From NCBI GenBank assembly GCA_947652615.1, contig CANTDX010000009.1, forward strand, positions 24,083 to 88,082: a stretch of DNA of 64,000 bases, read 5' to 3'. Each line of letters starts with the position of its first letter. Positions within the stretch are counted from its first letter, which is position 1. This document shows, piece by piece, positions 1 to 8,205 of this stretch. The notes under the pieces were generated by a model, which was given only the letters and a program-made list of their open reading frames with translations, had not been told where the DNA came from and ran no database searches. The position numbers were made by a program, and so were the translations under genes. The DNA comes from an uncultured Dorea sp. (GTDB taxonomy: Bacteria > Bacillota > Clostridia > Lachnospirales > Lachnospiraceae).

Positions 1-1008
1 ATCCAGGTCTACCCCCGCATCAGCCAGCTCTTGCAGTTCCTTAGGCTGATGATCGATCACAAATACAGGCTTCGACAGATCCATATCCTCTGTGATCTCC
101 TCCGGGGTCTTCCGCTTATCTATCCCTCGCCCCGGGCGCTGCCTGTCCGGACGTCCGTACAGATAGATACTGTCCGCGATCATCACCGACTCATCCCTAA
201 GCAAAGTAATCCCCGCTTTCTCAAGGAACTCATCCATCCGGATATCACTCTGCTTCTTCCGGTCATTTCCCCCGAAGGTAAATCCCGCCAGGATCCTTTC
301 CTTGATATCATGATTCCCGTAACAGGCATAGACACCGTACCTGCTCCTGATCCCCTTAAGAATAGAGATCAATTCTTCCGGGTCTTCCAGCGCTTCATAC
401 TCATTGTCGAAAATGTCCCCGGCTATCACCACAAGGTCTGGATCCTCTGCATTAATCTGCTCCGTCATCCTTTGCATCTGGTCACACCCGATATTGTAGC
501 CCATATGCAGGTCAGCCGCCAGAACGACCTTCATCTGTTCTATGGTCCCCGCATCCTTATGAATCACCGTCTCATATCTTGTCGTGCGGACAATCCTGGC
601 ATTGACCACTCCCCATACGCCGAGTACCGTAACAACGAGGACACAGAAGATCCCCGTCACCGCAAATACCCTGCGGCCCGCCAGTTTTTCCTGATCGATC
701 CGCCTGCTTCTCTTCAGGATCAGACGAATGATGTCTGCCGTCACTACGGCAAGTATCACATAGAGCAGGATTCCAAGCCAGTAATTACCCGACCTCACAA
801 AGAAACGTTTGACCGGCCCGGTTGGAAGAAGGAATCCCACACCCATTGCCGCGGCAAAGAGAAGATATACAACAACCGCCGCAAACCAAAACCATTTAAA
901 ATATTGATGCGAATCGATTCTAAGGCATCTCTTCACCCACCGGTACATCCATCTCGCAATATAGAGATGGACCAGTATATAGAGTGGAGACAATATTACC
1001 GCCAGCAT
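1..1008 (-). CDS. Membrane-anchored metallophosphoesterase (3' end beyond window)
   Basis: Probable calcineurin-like phosphoesterase; substrate unknown. The reading frame is open from an ATG at 1008 to the window edge (336 codons), so the C-terminus is missing. The first ~140 residues hold about four hydrophobic segments. The metal-binding motifs follow in order: AADLHMG near residue 158, AGDIFDNEY near 195, YGNHD near 228, and VIDHQP close to the edge. This is the YkuE/YaeI type of membrane-linked phosphoesterase. A GGAGGGG ribosome binding site lies just upstream of the start. The start overlaps the stop of the DUF975 gene by 13 bp, so the two are probably co-transcribed. Confidence 0.85.
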   Translation of the reverse strand, partial: MLAVILSPLYILVHLYIARWMYRWVKRCLRIDSHQYFKWFWFAAVVVYLLFAAAMGVGFLLPTGPVKRFFVRSGNYWLGILLYVILAVVTADIIRLILKRSRRIDQEKLAGRRVFAVTGIFCVLVVTVLGVWGVVNARIVRTTRYETVIHKDAGTIEQMKVVLAADLHMGYNIGCDQMQRMTEQINAEDPDLVVIAGDIFDNEYEALEDPEELISILKGIRSRYGVYACYGNHDIKERILAGFTFGGNDRKKQSDIRMDEFLEKAGITLLRDESVMIADSIYLYGRPDRQRPGRGIDKRKTPEEITEDMDLSKPVFVIDHQPKELQELADAGVDLD

Positions 1009-2882
1009 ACATACCCCTCCTGTATCTCGTAATATCCCTGCTGATAATCCGTAATCCCTTCCCCTTCATTGGGATGCCCGGCAGAATAAACCGTATCCGC
1101 AGCATACAGCCCCAGGAGAAGCAGACAGCTCCATACTAAGACCTGCTTTTTGATCACTCGGATCCGGTTATCCAGAAGCGGCGCCGCGATATAGACGAAT
1201 ATCATCCCTCCGATTCCGAAGACTAACAGCCCCTCCGCACAGATCCTCCCGTTCAGGTTCAGGAAATATCCGCTGTAATCCCACCATTTCTTCCCGTCGT
1301 AGACCATTTCCAGATAATAAGAGGTCCAGTATTCCACCATCCCGCATACGAATATGATACAGAAGAATTCCTTGACAGGGCTGTTCCTCACCTTGTTAAG
1401 CAGTGTAAGGAGCAGAACCCCGCCCGAACCATAGATCGGAAGCCACGGCCCGTGGAGCGCGCCGCGGTTCACGAACACTCCGTCCAGCACCAGATGAAGG
1501 CTCACCTCCCAGCACCATCCGATAAAGGAAAATGCGAAGAATAACAGTACCAGCGACCAGATCGAATAATGCCGCATATAGTGAAAGGTATCCACCCTCC
1601 TCTGCTTCATCGCCTCCGGAAACTGAGACAGTCTTCCGGGGTACACTCTTCCCTCCGCCGCGTCTTTCAGCATACCAAGCCGAACCTGCTGCTCCCGTCT
1701 CTCTTCGTAAGCACGCTCTTCTTCCGAGCTGCCAAGCAGTATCCCAAACCAGTCCGCAAGAACCTTCCGGATTCCTCCGGGCCGCTCCTTACTGGCCTCC
1801 ATGTCCTCTTCCCACGCAAGCACGTCCACATACGCCTCCCAGAGCACATCCCCCGACGCCTTCTCATACAGATATCTATCGCCAAGAAGCTCTGCACCCG
1901 GTATCCCCGCTGCTTTCGCCTGTCTGCGTAATTCCGCATAATATTCACAGAAGGCTGCCGATTGGTAAGGAAGCGAATAGAGCACTTCGGAAAGCCCAAG
2001 GGTAAATGCGCCCAGAATCCCCCATCCGATAAAAGAGCAATCCAGCAAGAAGCACTCCCACTTATGCCCCTTCATCATCCTTCTCGACAGCGTTATGGCT
2101 TCCCGTCCGGTAAGATCCGGATTCTCCGCCAGGATATAAGGAACCTGGGAATAAGAGTAGTGCTTGATCATACCACCAATAATCGTCAGAGTCCACAATA
2201 ACTCATAGATACTGTACCGCAGCATCGCCATCGACACCTTAATCCACCTCTTCACACGCAGCAGAAATACAAAACGCTGGATCGGAAGCTTCTCATAGCG
2301 CCTGCTCTCCAGGAACATCCTCGCCGAGATCACCGTATATGTATTGACGAACAACAGATAGAAGCCCACCACACTTACAAGAGCCAGCACAATCAGGATC
2401 AGGCTTCCCAGATTCTTTGAACCAGATATAGAATTGATACCAGATACGAACATAACGAACAAAGAGCCGGACGTTATTCCGTTGACGATCTTAGACAACG
2501 CACCCCGGCTTCCTCCCAATATCCTGCTGCCGTTCTCCGATCGCTCAAGCCTCTCCCGCTCAAGCTCTTCCGAGAGCTCCTTTCCCTTCTTGGGATCACC
2601 GTACATGATCTGATCAAGCACATCCTCAAGCCCTCTGCTTCCCACCGCCACTCTGGTGTCCGCCCTCACTTCCGGATCTGTGGACGGTTCCTCTCCAGGC
2701 TCCGTCACCAATTCCGGCGCTGTGTCCGTGTCTTCATCTTCCGCAGAATATGTCCTCACAAAATTATCAAAATTCGAATTCTGCAATCCCAGAAATACTG
2801 CAATCAGGCTTACCATCACCAGCATCATATAATGCTTCTTCACTGTCTGCCTCGCCCTGGTCTTCATCTCTTTTCTAGTCAT
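996..2882 (-). CDS. DUF975 / putative ABC-transporter type IV (CmpB) membrane protein
   Basis: Membrane protein of 628 aa with no established function. The N-terminal ~340 residues match the DUF975 family: a short basic start (MTRKEMKTRARQ), a membrane segment at about residues 20-35, an unusually acidic loop rich in Glu/Asp/Thr, then several further segments. The C-terminal ~190 residues resemble the CmpB 'ABC-transporter type IV' family (FIGWCWEVSLH, RGALHGPWLPIYG). DUF975 and CmpB usually occur as separate proteins, so this is a fusion. The start follows a GAGGAG ribosome binding site. It shares an operon with the phosphoesterase downstream. Confidence 0.8.
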   Translation of the reverse strand: MTRKEMKTRARQTVKKHYMMLVMVSLIAVFLGLQNSNFDNFVRTYSAEDEDTDTAPELVTEPGEEPSTDPEVRADTRVAVGSRGLEDVLDQIMYGDPKKGKELSEELERERLERSENGSRILGGSRGALSKIVNGITSGSLFVMFVSGINSISGSKNLGSLILIVLALVSVVGFYLLFVNTYTVISARMFLESRRYEKLPIQRFVFLLRVKRWIKVSMAMLRYSIYELLWTLTIIGGMIKHYSYSQVPYILAENPDLTGREAITLSRRMMKGHKWECFLLDCSFIGWGILGAFTLGLSEVLYSLPYQSAAFCEYYAELRRQAKAAGIPGAELLGDRYLYEKASGDVLWEAYVDVLAWEEDMEASKERPGGIRKVLADWFGILLGSSEEERAYEERREQQVRLGMLKDAAEGRVYPGRLSQFPEAMKQRRVDTFHYMRHYSIWSLVLLFFAFSFIGWCWEVSLHLVLDGVFVNRGALHGPWLPIYGSGGVLLLTLLNKVRNSPVKEFFCIIFVCGMVEYWTSYYLEMVYDGKKWWDYSGYFLNLNGRICAEGLLVFGIGGMIFVYIAAPLLDNRIRVIKKQVLVWSCLLLLGLYAADTVYSAGHPNEGEGITDYQQGYYEIQEGYVCWR

Positions 2883-2908
2883 GGCACTCCTCTTTCGTCT
2901 GAATCACC

Positions 2909-2954
2909 AAAAAGGTATAAAGCCCTCAATCCTTCGATCAGGGCCCTACACCTT
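2909..2954 (-). terminator. Rho-independent hairpin between M20 gene and DUF975 gene
   Basis: On the minus strand, AAGGTGTAGGGCCCT (2954-2940) pairs with AGGGCTTTATACCTT (2926-2912), using several G-U pairs, and a run of Ts follows. It could end the M20 operon. Because a good promoter lies upstream of it, it could also act as an attenuator in the leader of the DUF975 gene. Confidence 0.65.
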
Positions 2955-2981
2955 ATATTGATCATTCCTTGTGATATTTCT

Positions 2982-3010
2982 ATTATATCAACCGGTGAAT
3001 GCAGTGTAAA
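2982..3010 (-). promoter_or_regulatory. Sigma-A promoter upstream of DUF975 gene
   Basis: On the minus strand TTTACA (3010-3005), a 17 bp spacer and TATAAT (2987-2982). The spacer resembles those of two promoters at 42.4 and 43.8 kb, including the TTGA just before the -10 box. It lies upstream of the hairpin at 2909-2954. Confidence 0.6.
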
Positions 3011-3017
3011 GTTTTAT

Positions 3018-4160
3018 TTATTCTTCCATCAGCACATCGCAGGCGCTAAGCGCTAGAAGCTGTACGGATGTATGAAGATTCCTCCTCCCCTCTTCGCCAC
3101 CTGCCGCCAGGGCGAATTCCTTCGTATGCGTTCCCACATGTTCCTTAAGCTTCACATAGAACTGGATCGACGGGATCTCATGGGTTACATTGCCCACGTC
3201 CGTAGAACCGATCCCCTGTGTGAGATCCCGTTCAATATACTCTTCCCCGATCAGCTCCATATTGCTGCGCACATATTGAACCAGTCTCTTATCATTGCGT
3301 ATATCCTTCACAATCTCCCCAAGCTGCTTCTCTTCCACGCTCGTCCCCGTAGCCGTCGCCGCTCCCTTCGCACAGTTACGGATGATCTCCACAAGCTTCA
3401 TCATATACTCATAATCCAGGGCGCGGATATTGAATACCGCTTTCGCCTCATCTGAAACCGTATTATGCGCCGTGCCGCCTTCTGTGATGATCCCATGCAC
3501 CCTGCTGTAATCTCTGAAATGCAGGCGCATCATATCTACCGCATGGAACATTAACTGCACGCCGCTTAACGCATTGGCCCCGTCCCACGGGCAGGCTGCC
3601 GCATGGGCAGGCTTTCCCTTGAAGGTGAACTCCATCGCCACACAGGCAAATGATATGTCGTCCGGAACCGACGTCTCCATGGGATGCATCAGAAGCGCCG
3701 CGTCAATCCCCTCAAATGCGCCTTCCCGGACCATGATCGCCTTGCCGCTCCCATTTTCCTCTGCGGGAGTCCCAAGAACCTTTAGCACACCGCCGATTCC
3801 GTATTTCTCCATCGTCTCCTTAAGTACGATGCCTGCGCCCGCCGCGGAGGTTCCGATCAGATTATGGCCGCATCCGTGACCAATCTCCGGGAGGCAGTCG
3901 TATTCACCCATGAGCGCCACCGTCTTACCCGGAAGCCCCGAATCATAGACCGCTTCAAAGGCCGTAGGCAGGCTTCCAAGCCCCCTTGTCACACGGAAAC
4001 CATGCTTCTCAAGAAGCTCACAGAGCGCCGCCTGCGACTTGTGTTCTTCAAAGGAAAGCTCTGGATGTGCGAAGATATAGCTGCTCGTCTCTTCGAATTC
4101 CGCCTTCTTCTCTTCTGCTGCTGCAATAATATCCTGTTTGATCCTTTCGATAGATTCCAT
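3018..4160 (-). CDS. M20 family amidohydrolase/peptidase (AbgB-like)
   Basis: Cytoplasmic zinc-dependent amidohydrolase of 380 aa; the family cleaves N-acyl or peptide bonds, for example aminobenzoyl-glutamate, but the substrate here is unknown. Metal-binding features are visible in order: GEYDCLPEIGHGCGHN near residue 85-100, PAEENGSGK near 132, LLMHP near 155, and a late EHVGTHT near 340. GGTAHNTVSDEA belongs to the lid/dimerisation domain. It is the third gene of an operon after two membrane proteins (19 bp gap), which suggests it processes a compound those proteins import. The start is preceded by GGCGGAAGAAG. Confidence 0.88.
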   Translation of the reverse strand: MESIERIKQDIIAAAEEKKAEFEETSSYIFAHPELSFEEHKSQAALCELLEKHGFRVTRGLGSLPTAFEAVYDSGLPGKTVALMGEYDCLPEIGHGCGHNLIGTSAAGAGIVLKETMEKYGIGGVLKVLGTPAEENGSGKAIMVREGAFEGIDAALLMHPMETSVPDDISFACVAMEFTFKGKPAHAAACPWDGANALSGVQLMFHAVDMMRLHFRDYSRVHGIITEGGTAHNTVSDEAKAVFNIRALDYEYMMKLVEIIRNCAKGAATATGTSVEEKQLGEIVKDIRNDKRLVQYVRSNMELIGEEYIERDLTQGIGSTDVGNVTHEIPSIQFYVKLKEHVGTHTKEFALAAGGEEGRRNLHTSVQLLALSACDVLMEE

Positions 4161-4179
4161 CTCTTCTTCCGCCTTTCTG

Positions 4180-4671
4180 TTATATCATTCCGTTTAAAGC
4201 CAACACAATATTAGAAATGAGCGCCGAACCGAAATACGTCGATGCCATAACTATAAATGAGATAATGACGATCTTCCAGCTCAGCTTCCTGAACACATCC
4301 AACTGCTCCCCTACCGCGATCCCGGCAAACGCCAGAAGCGGAATCCCTACAAGTCCGAACGAATATGCTCCTAATGTCGTCACGATAAAATCACCCACCG
4401 GAGATACCGGAACAGTCAGCACAAACGACACCAGCGTCGCCCATGCAAATCCCGGAAGATTCGGTCTTTTCACTACATTTTTCAATATGATGGAGACTAC
4501 TACCATCACGAAGCTTACGAGAGTCGCCTTGCCAAGATCTGTAAGCTTGCTTCCTACAGAAACCATATGGACCACTGCAATAATACCGTAGATCACAATG
4601 ACGATCTTGACCTGTTCCAGTATATTTTCAAATGTCGTGGTTTCTTTCTCTGTCTGTACTGCATTCGTCAT
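4180..4671 (-). CDS. Small membrane protein, partner of DUF3100-like protein
   Basis: A 163-aa protein with about five hydrophobic segments after a soluble N-terminus. I do not recognise a characterised family. The AAGGAGG ribosome binding site lies within the last codons of the DUF3100-like gene, and the two genes are 4 bp apart, so they are probably translated together. A large plus a small membrane subunit recalls two-component exporters such as LrgA/LrgB, but that is only an analogy. The M20 hydrolase follows 19 bp downstream. A transport role for the pair is inferred from context. Confidence 0.75.
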   Translation of the reverse strand: MTNAVQTEKETTTFENILEQVKIVIVIYGIIAVVHMVSVGSKLTDLGKATLVSFVMVVVSIILKNVVKRPNLPGFAWATLVSFVLTVPVSPVGDFIVTTLGAYSFGLVGIPLLAFAGIAVGEQLDVFRKLSWKIVIISFIVMASTYFGSALISNIVLALNGMI

Positions 4672-4675
4672 CTTC

Positions 4676-5524
4676 CTAAACCTCCTTGTCCGGTGCTGCT
4701 TTGAATAATTTCCTCCGAAGTCCCTCGATCGCCGGGTTCACACGGCGATAATACCAGTTTGCAAGCGGAAGTGATAAAAACATTTCCACATATACGCCGG
4801 TTACGGCAGTCAAAAGTCCGCTTGTGGCAGAATATGCTACGATCTGTTCTGTGTACATCACCGGTGCCGCATCCACAAGCGCCGCAGTTGCCGCGTTCAT
4901 CATAGACGCGCTTCCCATTCCCGATGCCATCGCAAGTGCATAAGGATGGAAGCCGATCAGCAGTCCAACCGGCGCCAGGAAGGAATAAAACAATGTTCCG
5001 AATATGCTTCCGCTGATATACGTTCCAAGCGTCCCCATACCTTCTCTGGATTCCAGACCGTACTTATCACCGATGATTCCAAGCGCCGTATCACGGCAAA
5101 GAGAGAATGTCCCTCCTACTGCGCTCCGCCCAAGCCCGATCAGCAGCCCAAGCGGCAGGGCGATCAGCATCGTCATCATATTACCAGCTTCCTGCAGGAT
5201 CAGCGCCGGCCCCGCCTTCAGCACGATTCCGATCTGCGGCCCCGCATTGATCCCGAACATAATTCCCAGCGGATAGAGCGCAAGCGATAGAAGAAACGGC
5301 GCCCGCCTGATCTCTGCACTGCTGATGAATTTTTTCAGCGGCGGTATGATCTTCCCTAACAGCATCGGTGATAACAGGATACCCATAATGATGACCCAGA
5401 TCATCGTCAGGATCGTAACACCAACCCCCGCTACTTCGAATTTCAACGGCCCGATCAATTCTGCGATCACACAGAGTACAAGCGCCGCGATCATACAGTT
5501 AACTGTACCTGTCCTTTGTTTCAT
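4676..5524 (-). CDS. DUF3100-like integral membrane protein (putative transporter)
   Basis: A 282-aa protein with roughly eight to nine membrane segments and glycine-rich loops (MASGMGSASMMNAATAA near residue 205). By eye it fits DUF3100, an uncharacterised family often found next to M20 peptidases; no profile search was possible. The ATG at 5524 is chosen because GGAGGG lies just upstream; an in-frame upstream start at 5566 has no such site. It is the first gene of an operon with the small membrane protein and the M20 amidohydrolase, and it is divergent from DUF1177. Confidence 0.7.
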   Translation of the reverse strand: MKQRTGTVNCMIAALVLCVIAELIGPLKFEVAGVGVTILTMIWVIIMGILLSPMLLGKIIPPLKKFISSAEIRRAPFLLSLALYPLGIMFGINAGPQIGIVLKAGPALILQEAGNMMTMLIALPLGLLIGLGRSAVGGTFSLCRDTALGIIGDKYGLESREGMGTLGTYISGSIFGTLFYSFLAPVGLLIGFHPYALAMASGMGSASMMNAATAALVDAAPVMYTEQIVAYSATSGLLTAVTGVYVEMFLSLPLANWYYRRVNPAIEGLRRKLFKAAPDKEV

Positions 5525-5616
5525 GTTTTTTCCCTCCATTCTTTCATTTCCTGACAAGTATAGCATTGCCGCATTTTAACCTCAACGCTTTCCCTGCACC
5601 AGAAAAAAGTCTTTTT

Positions 5617-5667
5617 TTGTGCACCATGCATAATATACATGATTCTTGTATACTTTTATGTGCACAA
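5617..5667. promoter_or_regulatory. Nested inverted repeats in the divergent DUF3100 / DUF1177 intergenic region
   Basis: Outer arms TTGTGCAC (5617-5624) and GTGCACAA (5660-5667) are perfect inverted repeats centred at 5642. Inner arms TATACA (5634-5639) and TGTATA (5647-5652) are centred at 5643. They lie between two divergent genes near a PucR-type regulator, so this is a candidate operator. No binding data are available. Confidence 0.5.
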
Positions 5668-5772
5668 CGCCCAATAGTTCCTCACTTTTTTAGGCATGGA
5701 CCGCATCGACTTTCCAGGTACCTGGTGCTAGACTAACCATATGAAATCCATACAGAAAAGAGGGAATGCAAC

Positions 5773-6714
5773 ATGTTATTCAAACAATTGATCGATGCTT
5801 ACGAAATCATAGACAGCAGCCGCGCAGACGGTGAACGGGTCGCAGATTATCTGAAAATGATCCGTCCCAACGCCCAAATCCAGGTATATCCCCTTGTCGG
5901 TCCAAACGGCTCTACTGATATGCTCAAGGTGCTGATTCCCGGTGTAATTGGGAAGTCAAAGGGCGGCAGCGCCCCAACGATCGGCCTTCTTGGAAGGCTT
6001 GGCGGACTTGGCGCAAGGCCGGAACGGATTGGGTATGTATCCGACGGCGACGGTGCGCTGGTCGCCATTGCACTCGCAGCCAAGCTCTTAAGCATGCAGA
6101 ACAAAGGCGATCTCCTGGACGGTGATGTGATGATCTCTACACACATCTGCCCGGACGCCCCTACGGCGCCGCACATACCCGTACCTTTTATGGGTTCTCC
6201 GGTGGAAATGTCCCAGGTCAACGCGGAAGAGCTCTCACCGGAACTGGACGCGGTTCTGTCCGTTGATACTACCAAAGGAAACCGCATTATGAATGCAAGA
6301 GGATTCGCGATATCCCCGACCGTAAAGGAAGGCTATATCCTGCGCACATCCGAAGACCTTCTGGATATCATGCAGATCACTACCGGGAAGTCTCCCCGTG
6401 TGTTCGCGCTGACTCAGCAGGACATCACTCCTTACGGAAATGACCTGTATCATATTAACAGTATCTTACAGCCGGCAACCGCCACGAAGGCTCCTGTTGT
6501 GGGCGTTGCGATCACCACCGAGACGATCGTACCCGGCTGTGCGACCGGCGCAAGCCATCTTGAGGATCTCGACGAGGCAGCAAGGTTCATGCTTGAGGCA
6601 GCCAAAGCCTTTGGTAAAGGCAGCTTAAAATTCTATGACGAAGATGAATTCTCACGGATTCAGAGCCTCTACGGCTCCATGGAACATTTTCAGACTCTCG
6701 GCGTTTCACATTAA
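5773..6714 (+). CDS. DUF1177 family protein
   Basis: A 313-aa soluble protein matching DUF1177 by eye (start LFKQLIDAYEIID, then GLLGRLGGLGARPERIGYVSDGDG near residue 75-100 and STHICPDAPTAPH near 120). The family has no proven activity. It often sits with AroM, M20 peptidases, transporters and PucR-type regulators, as here. An invariant-looking CPDAPT with His residues could bind a metal, but this is speculation. The start follows GAGGGA about 7 bp upstream. A hairpin terminator lies directly after the stop. Confidence 0.8.
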   Translation: MLFKQLIDAYEIIDSSRADGERVADYLKMIRPNAQIQVYPLVGPNGSTDMLKVLIPGVIGKSKGGSAPTIGLLGRLGGLGARPERIGYVSDGDGALVAIALAAKLLSMQNKGDLLDGDVMISTHICPDAPTAPHIPVPFMGSPVEMSQVNAEELSPELDAVLSVDTTKGNRIMNARGFAISPTVKEGYILRTSEDLLDIMQITTGKSPRVFALTQQDITPYGNDLYHINSILQPATATKAPVVGVAITTETIVPGCATGASHLEDLDEAARFMLEAAKAFGKGSLKFYDEDEFSRIQSLYGSMEHFQTLGVSH

Positions 6715-6723
6715 TCGTATAGA

Positions 6724-6764
6724 AAAAGAGTTCGACAGTTATACTCCTTCTGCCGGACTCTTTT
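6724..6764 (+). terminator. Bidirectional terminator between DUF1177 and pucR-type gene
   Basis: AAAAGAGTTCGACAG (6724-6738) pairs with CTGCCGGACTCTTTT (6750-6764). T-rich tails on both strands suit the two convergent genes that end here. Confidence 0.8.
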
Positions 6765-6773
6765 GATTTCCCG

Positions 6774-7997
6774 TTACATGAATCTCCTTAAATGAAGTGC
6801 AAGAGATAATTCCAGTATACTATTGGGATCCGACAGGTCATAACCCGTCAGATGCTCGATCTTCTTAATACGATACATCAGCGTATTCCTGTGCAGATAC
6901 AGGCTCGTTGCAGTCATATTCCTTACTCCCAGATGGTTCACGAATGTCTCAAGCGTCTCAAGCAGGCTGCTCTCATTCTCTTCATCATATCTGATCAGCG
7001 CATCCAGCTTGCCCGACACGTATTCCCGGCAGACTGACTGCTTGCTGATGTCCTTAAGAAGCCTCCAATATCCGGCCTTCTCAATACACACAACCCTCTG
7101 CCCGCTTCTCTGGCTCCTGGCGATCTCCAGCGCATCCCTGGCCTCCCGGTAGATATCCTGGAACATCTGATAGGATACTCCCTGCCCTGACACGCCAACC
7201 GTCATCTCACAGCCGCTCTTCTGTGAGATATACTCTTGAAGCCGCTCAAAACATCCCTGGTCAGGCTCCTTCGCATCTGCCTTCAGAATACATGGGAAGC
7301 TTCCGTTGTTAGACAAGACGATCCCTGTACACTTCTCTGCAGACAATCCCTCTCTGATAATGCCTTCTATCTTCTCTAACTGCTCATCCATCTCCTCCTC
7401 CGGAAGCTCCTTGAGCCTTTCTCCAAGCGTCTCCGCCTCCAGAAGCATGACCCGGTACGGCGGTTTCGGCCATCTCTGTTCGCTGATCCGAAGACTGCTC
7501 TCTTCTTCATATGTAACATTGCCGGTCAGAAGATCTATGAAAAGCCTCTTATCCGCCTCACGCCTGTTATATCGCGCAAGCCGGGATTTCATCTTGTCTA
7601 TCAGGTTATTCTGAGATTTGACCAGCGCCTCCATCACCGCATAATTCAACTCTATAAACGGAAGCTCCTCCGGCATCAGGATGATCGGAAACCGGAACTC
7701 CTCCGCCAGCTTCAATGCATCCTTCAGATACTTTCCGATAAACCGGGACTTAATCGCGAGCGCGGCCGCTTTCGCCTCGTTCAGGCTTCGGATCAGGGAG
7801 AGAATCTCTTCCTTCGTCCCGCTGTACGCATACCCGGTCGTGATGTATAGCACATTAGGACGCATCCACGCTTCCATATCAGGGATCTCCATACAGTCTA
7901 CATAACGGACTGCCCTGTTAAGTCTCTCCCCGCCTGTTGCAAGTGTGCATCCCTTCGCCTGCGCAATCTCCAATATATCCTTCACTGTAATCGCCAA
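6774..7997 (-). CDS. PucR family transcriptional regulator
   Basis: A 407-aa DNA-binding regulator of the PucR/CdaR type. The N-terminal ~120 residues are the PucR domain (MAITVKDILEIAQAKGC, then a Val-Leu-Tyr-Ile-Thr-Thr segment). The middle is a GGDEF-like CdaR region. The C-terminal ~60 residues carry the HTH_30 helix-turn-helix (TATSLYLHRNTLMYRIKKIE). Members activate purine, polyketide or amino-acid catabolic genes in response to a small molecule. The adjacent DUF1177 gene and the DUF3100-M20 operon are the likely targets, inferred from position. Its start lies about 200 bp from the tsf terminator. Confidence 0.9.
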   Translation of the reverse strand: MAITVKDILEIAQAKGCTLATGGERLNRAVRYVDCMEIPDMEAWMRPNVLYITTGYAYSGTKEEILSLIRSLNEAKAAALAIKSRFIGKYLKDALKLAEEFRFPIILMPEELPFIELNYAVMEALVKSQNNLIDKMKSRLARYNRREADKRLFIDLLTGNVTYEEESSLRISEQRWPKPPYRVMLLEAETLGERLKELPEEEMDEQLEKIEGIIREGLSAEKCTGIVLSNNGSFPCILKADAKEPDQGCFERLQEYISQKSGCEMTVGVSGQGVSYQMFQDIYREARDALEIARSQRSGQRVVCIEKAGYWRLLKDISKQSVCREYVSGKLDALIRYDEENESSLLETLETFVNHLGVRNMTATSLYLHRNTLMYRIKKIEHLTGYDLSDPNSILELSLALHLRRFM

Positions 7998-8130
7998 TTC
8001 CGACCCTTCCTTCTGTCTGCTTCTTAATGTCTATGCGTTTTTCAAGAATTCCCTATGTTCCCCTTTCTTCTGTTCATAGTATAACAAGTTTTCCCAGTCA
8101 ATTCAATGTTAAGTAAGCTTATATATATCC

Positions 8131-8177
8131 AAAAACCCCTGCAAATGGCATCCTCACACCATTCACAAGGGTTTCTT
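8131..8177 (-). terminator. Terminator of the rpsB-tsf operon
   Basis: On the minus strand AAACCCTTGTGAATGG pairs with CCATTTGCAGGGGTTT and a T run follows, 30-75 bp after the tsf stop. Confidence 0.8.
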
Positions 8178-8205
8178 CATTCAAAATAATCAGGCAAACT
8201 TCACC

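Noticed and set aside
31..1032. Long plus-strand frame of 333 codons opposite the phosphoesterase
   Set aside because: The minus-strand frame has clear metallophosphoesterase motifs, membrane segments and a ribosome binding site; the plus frame is a Pro/Arg/His-rich shadow.
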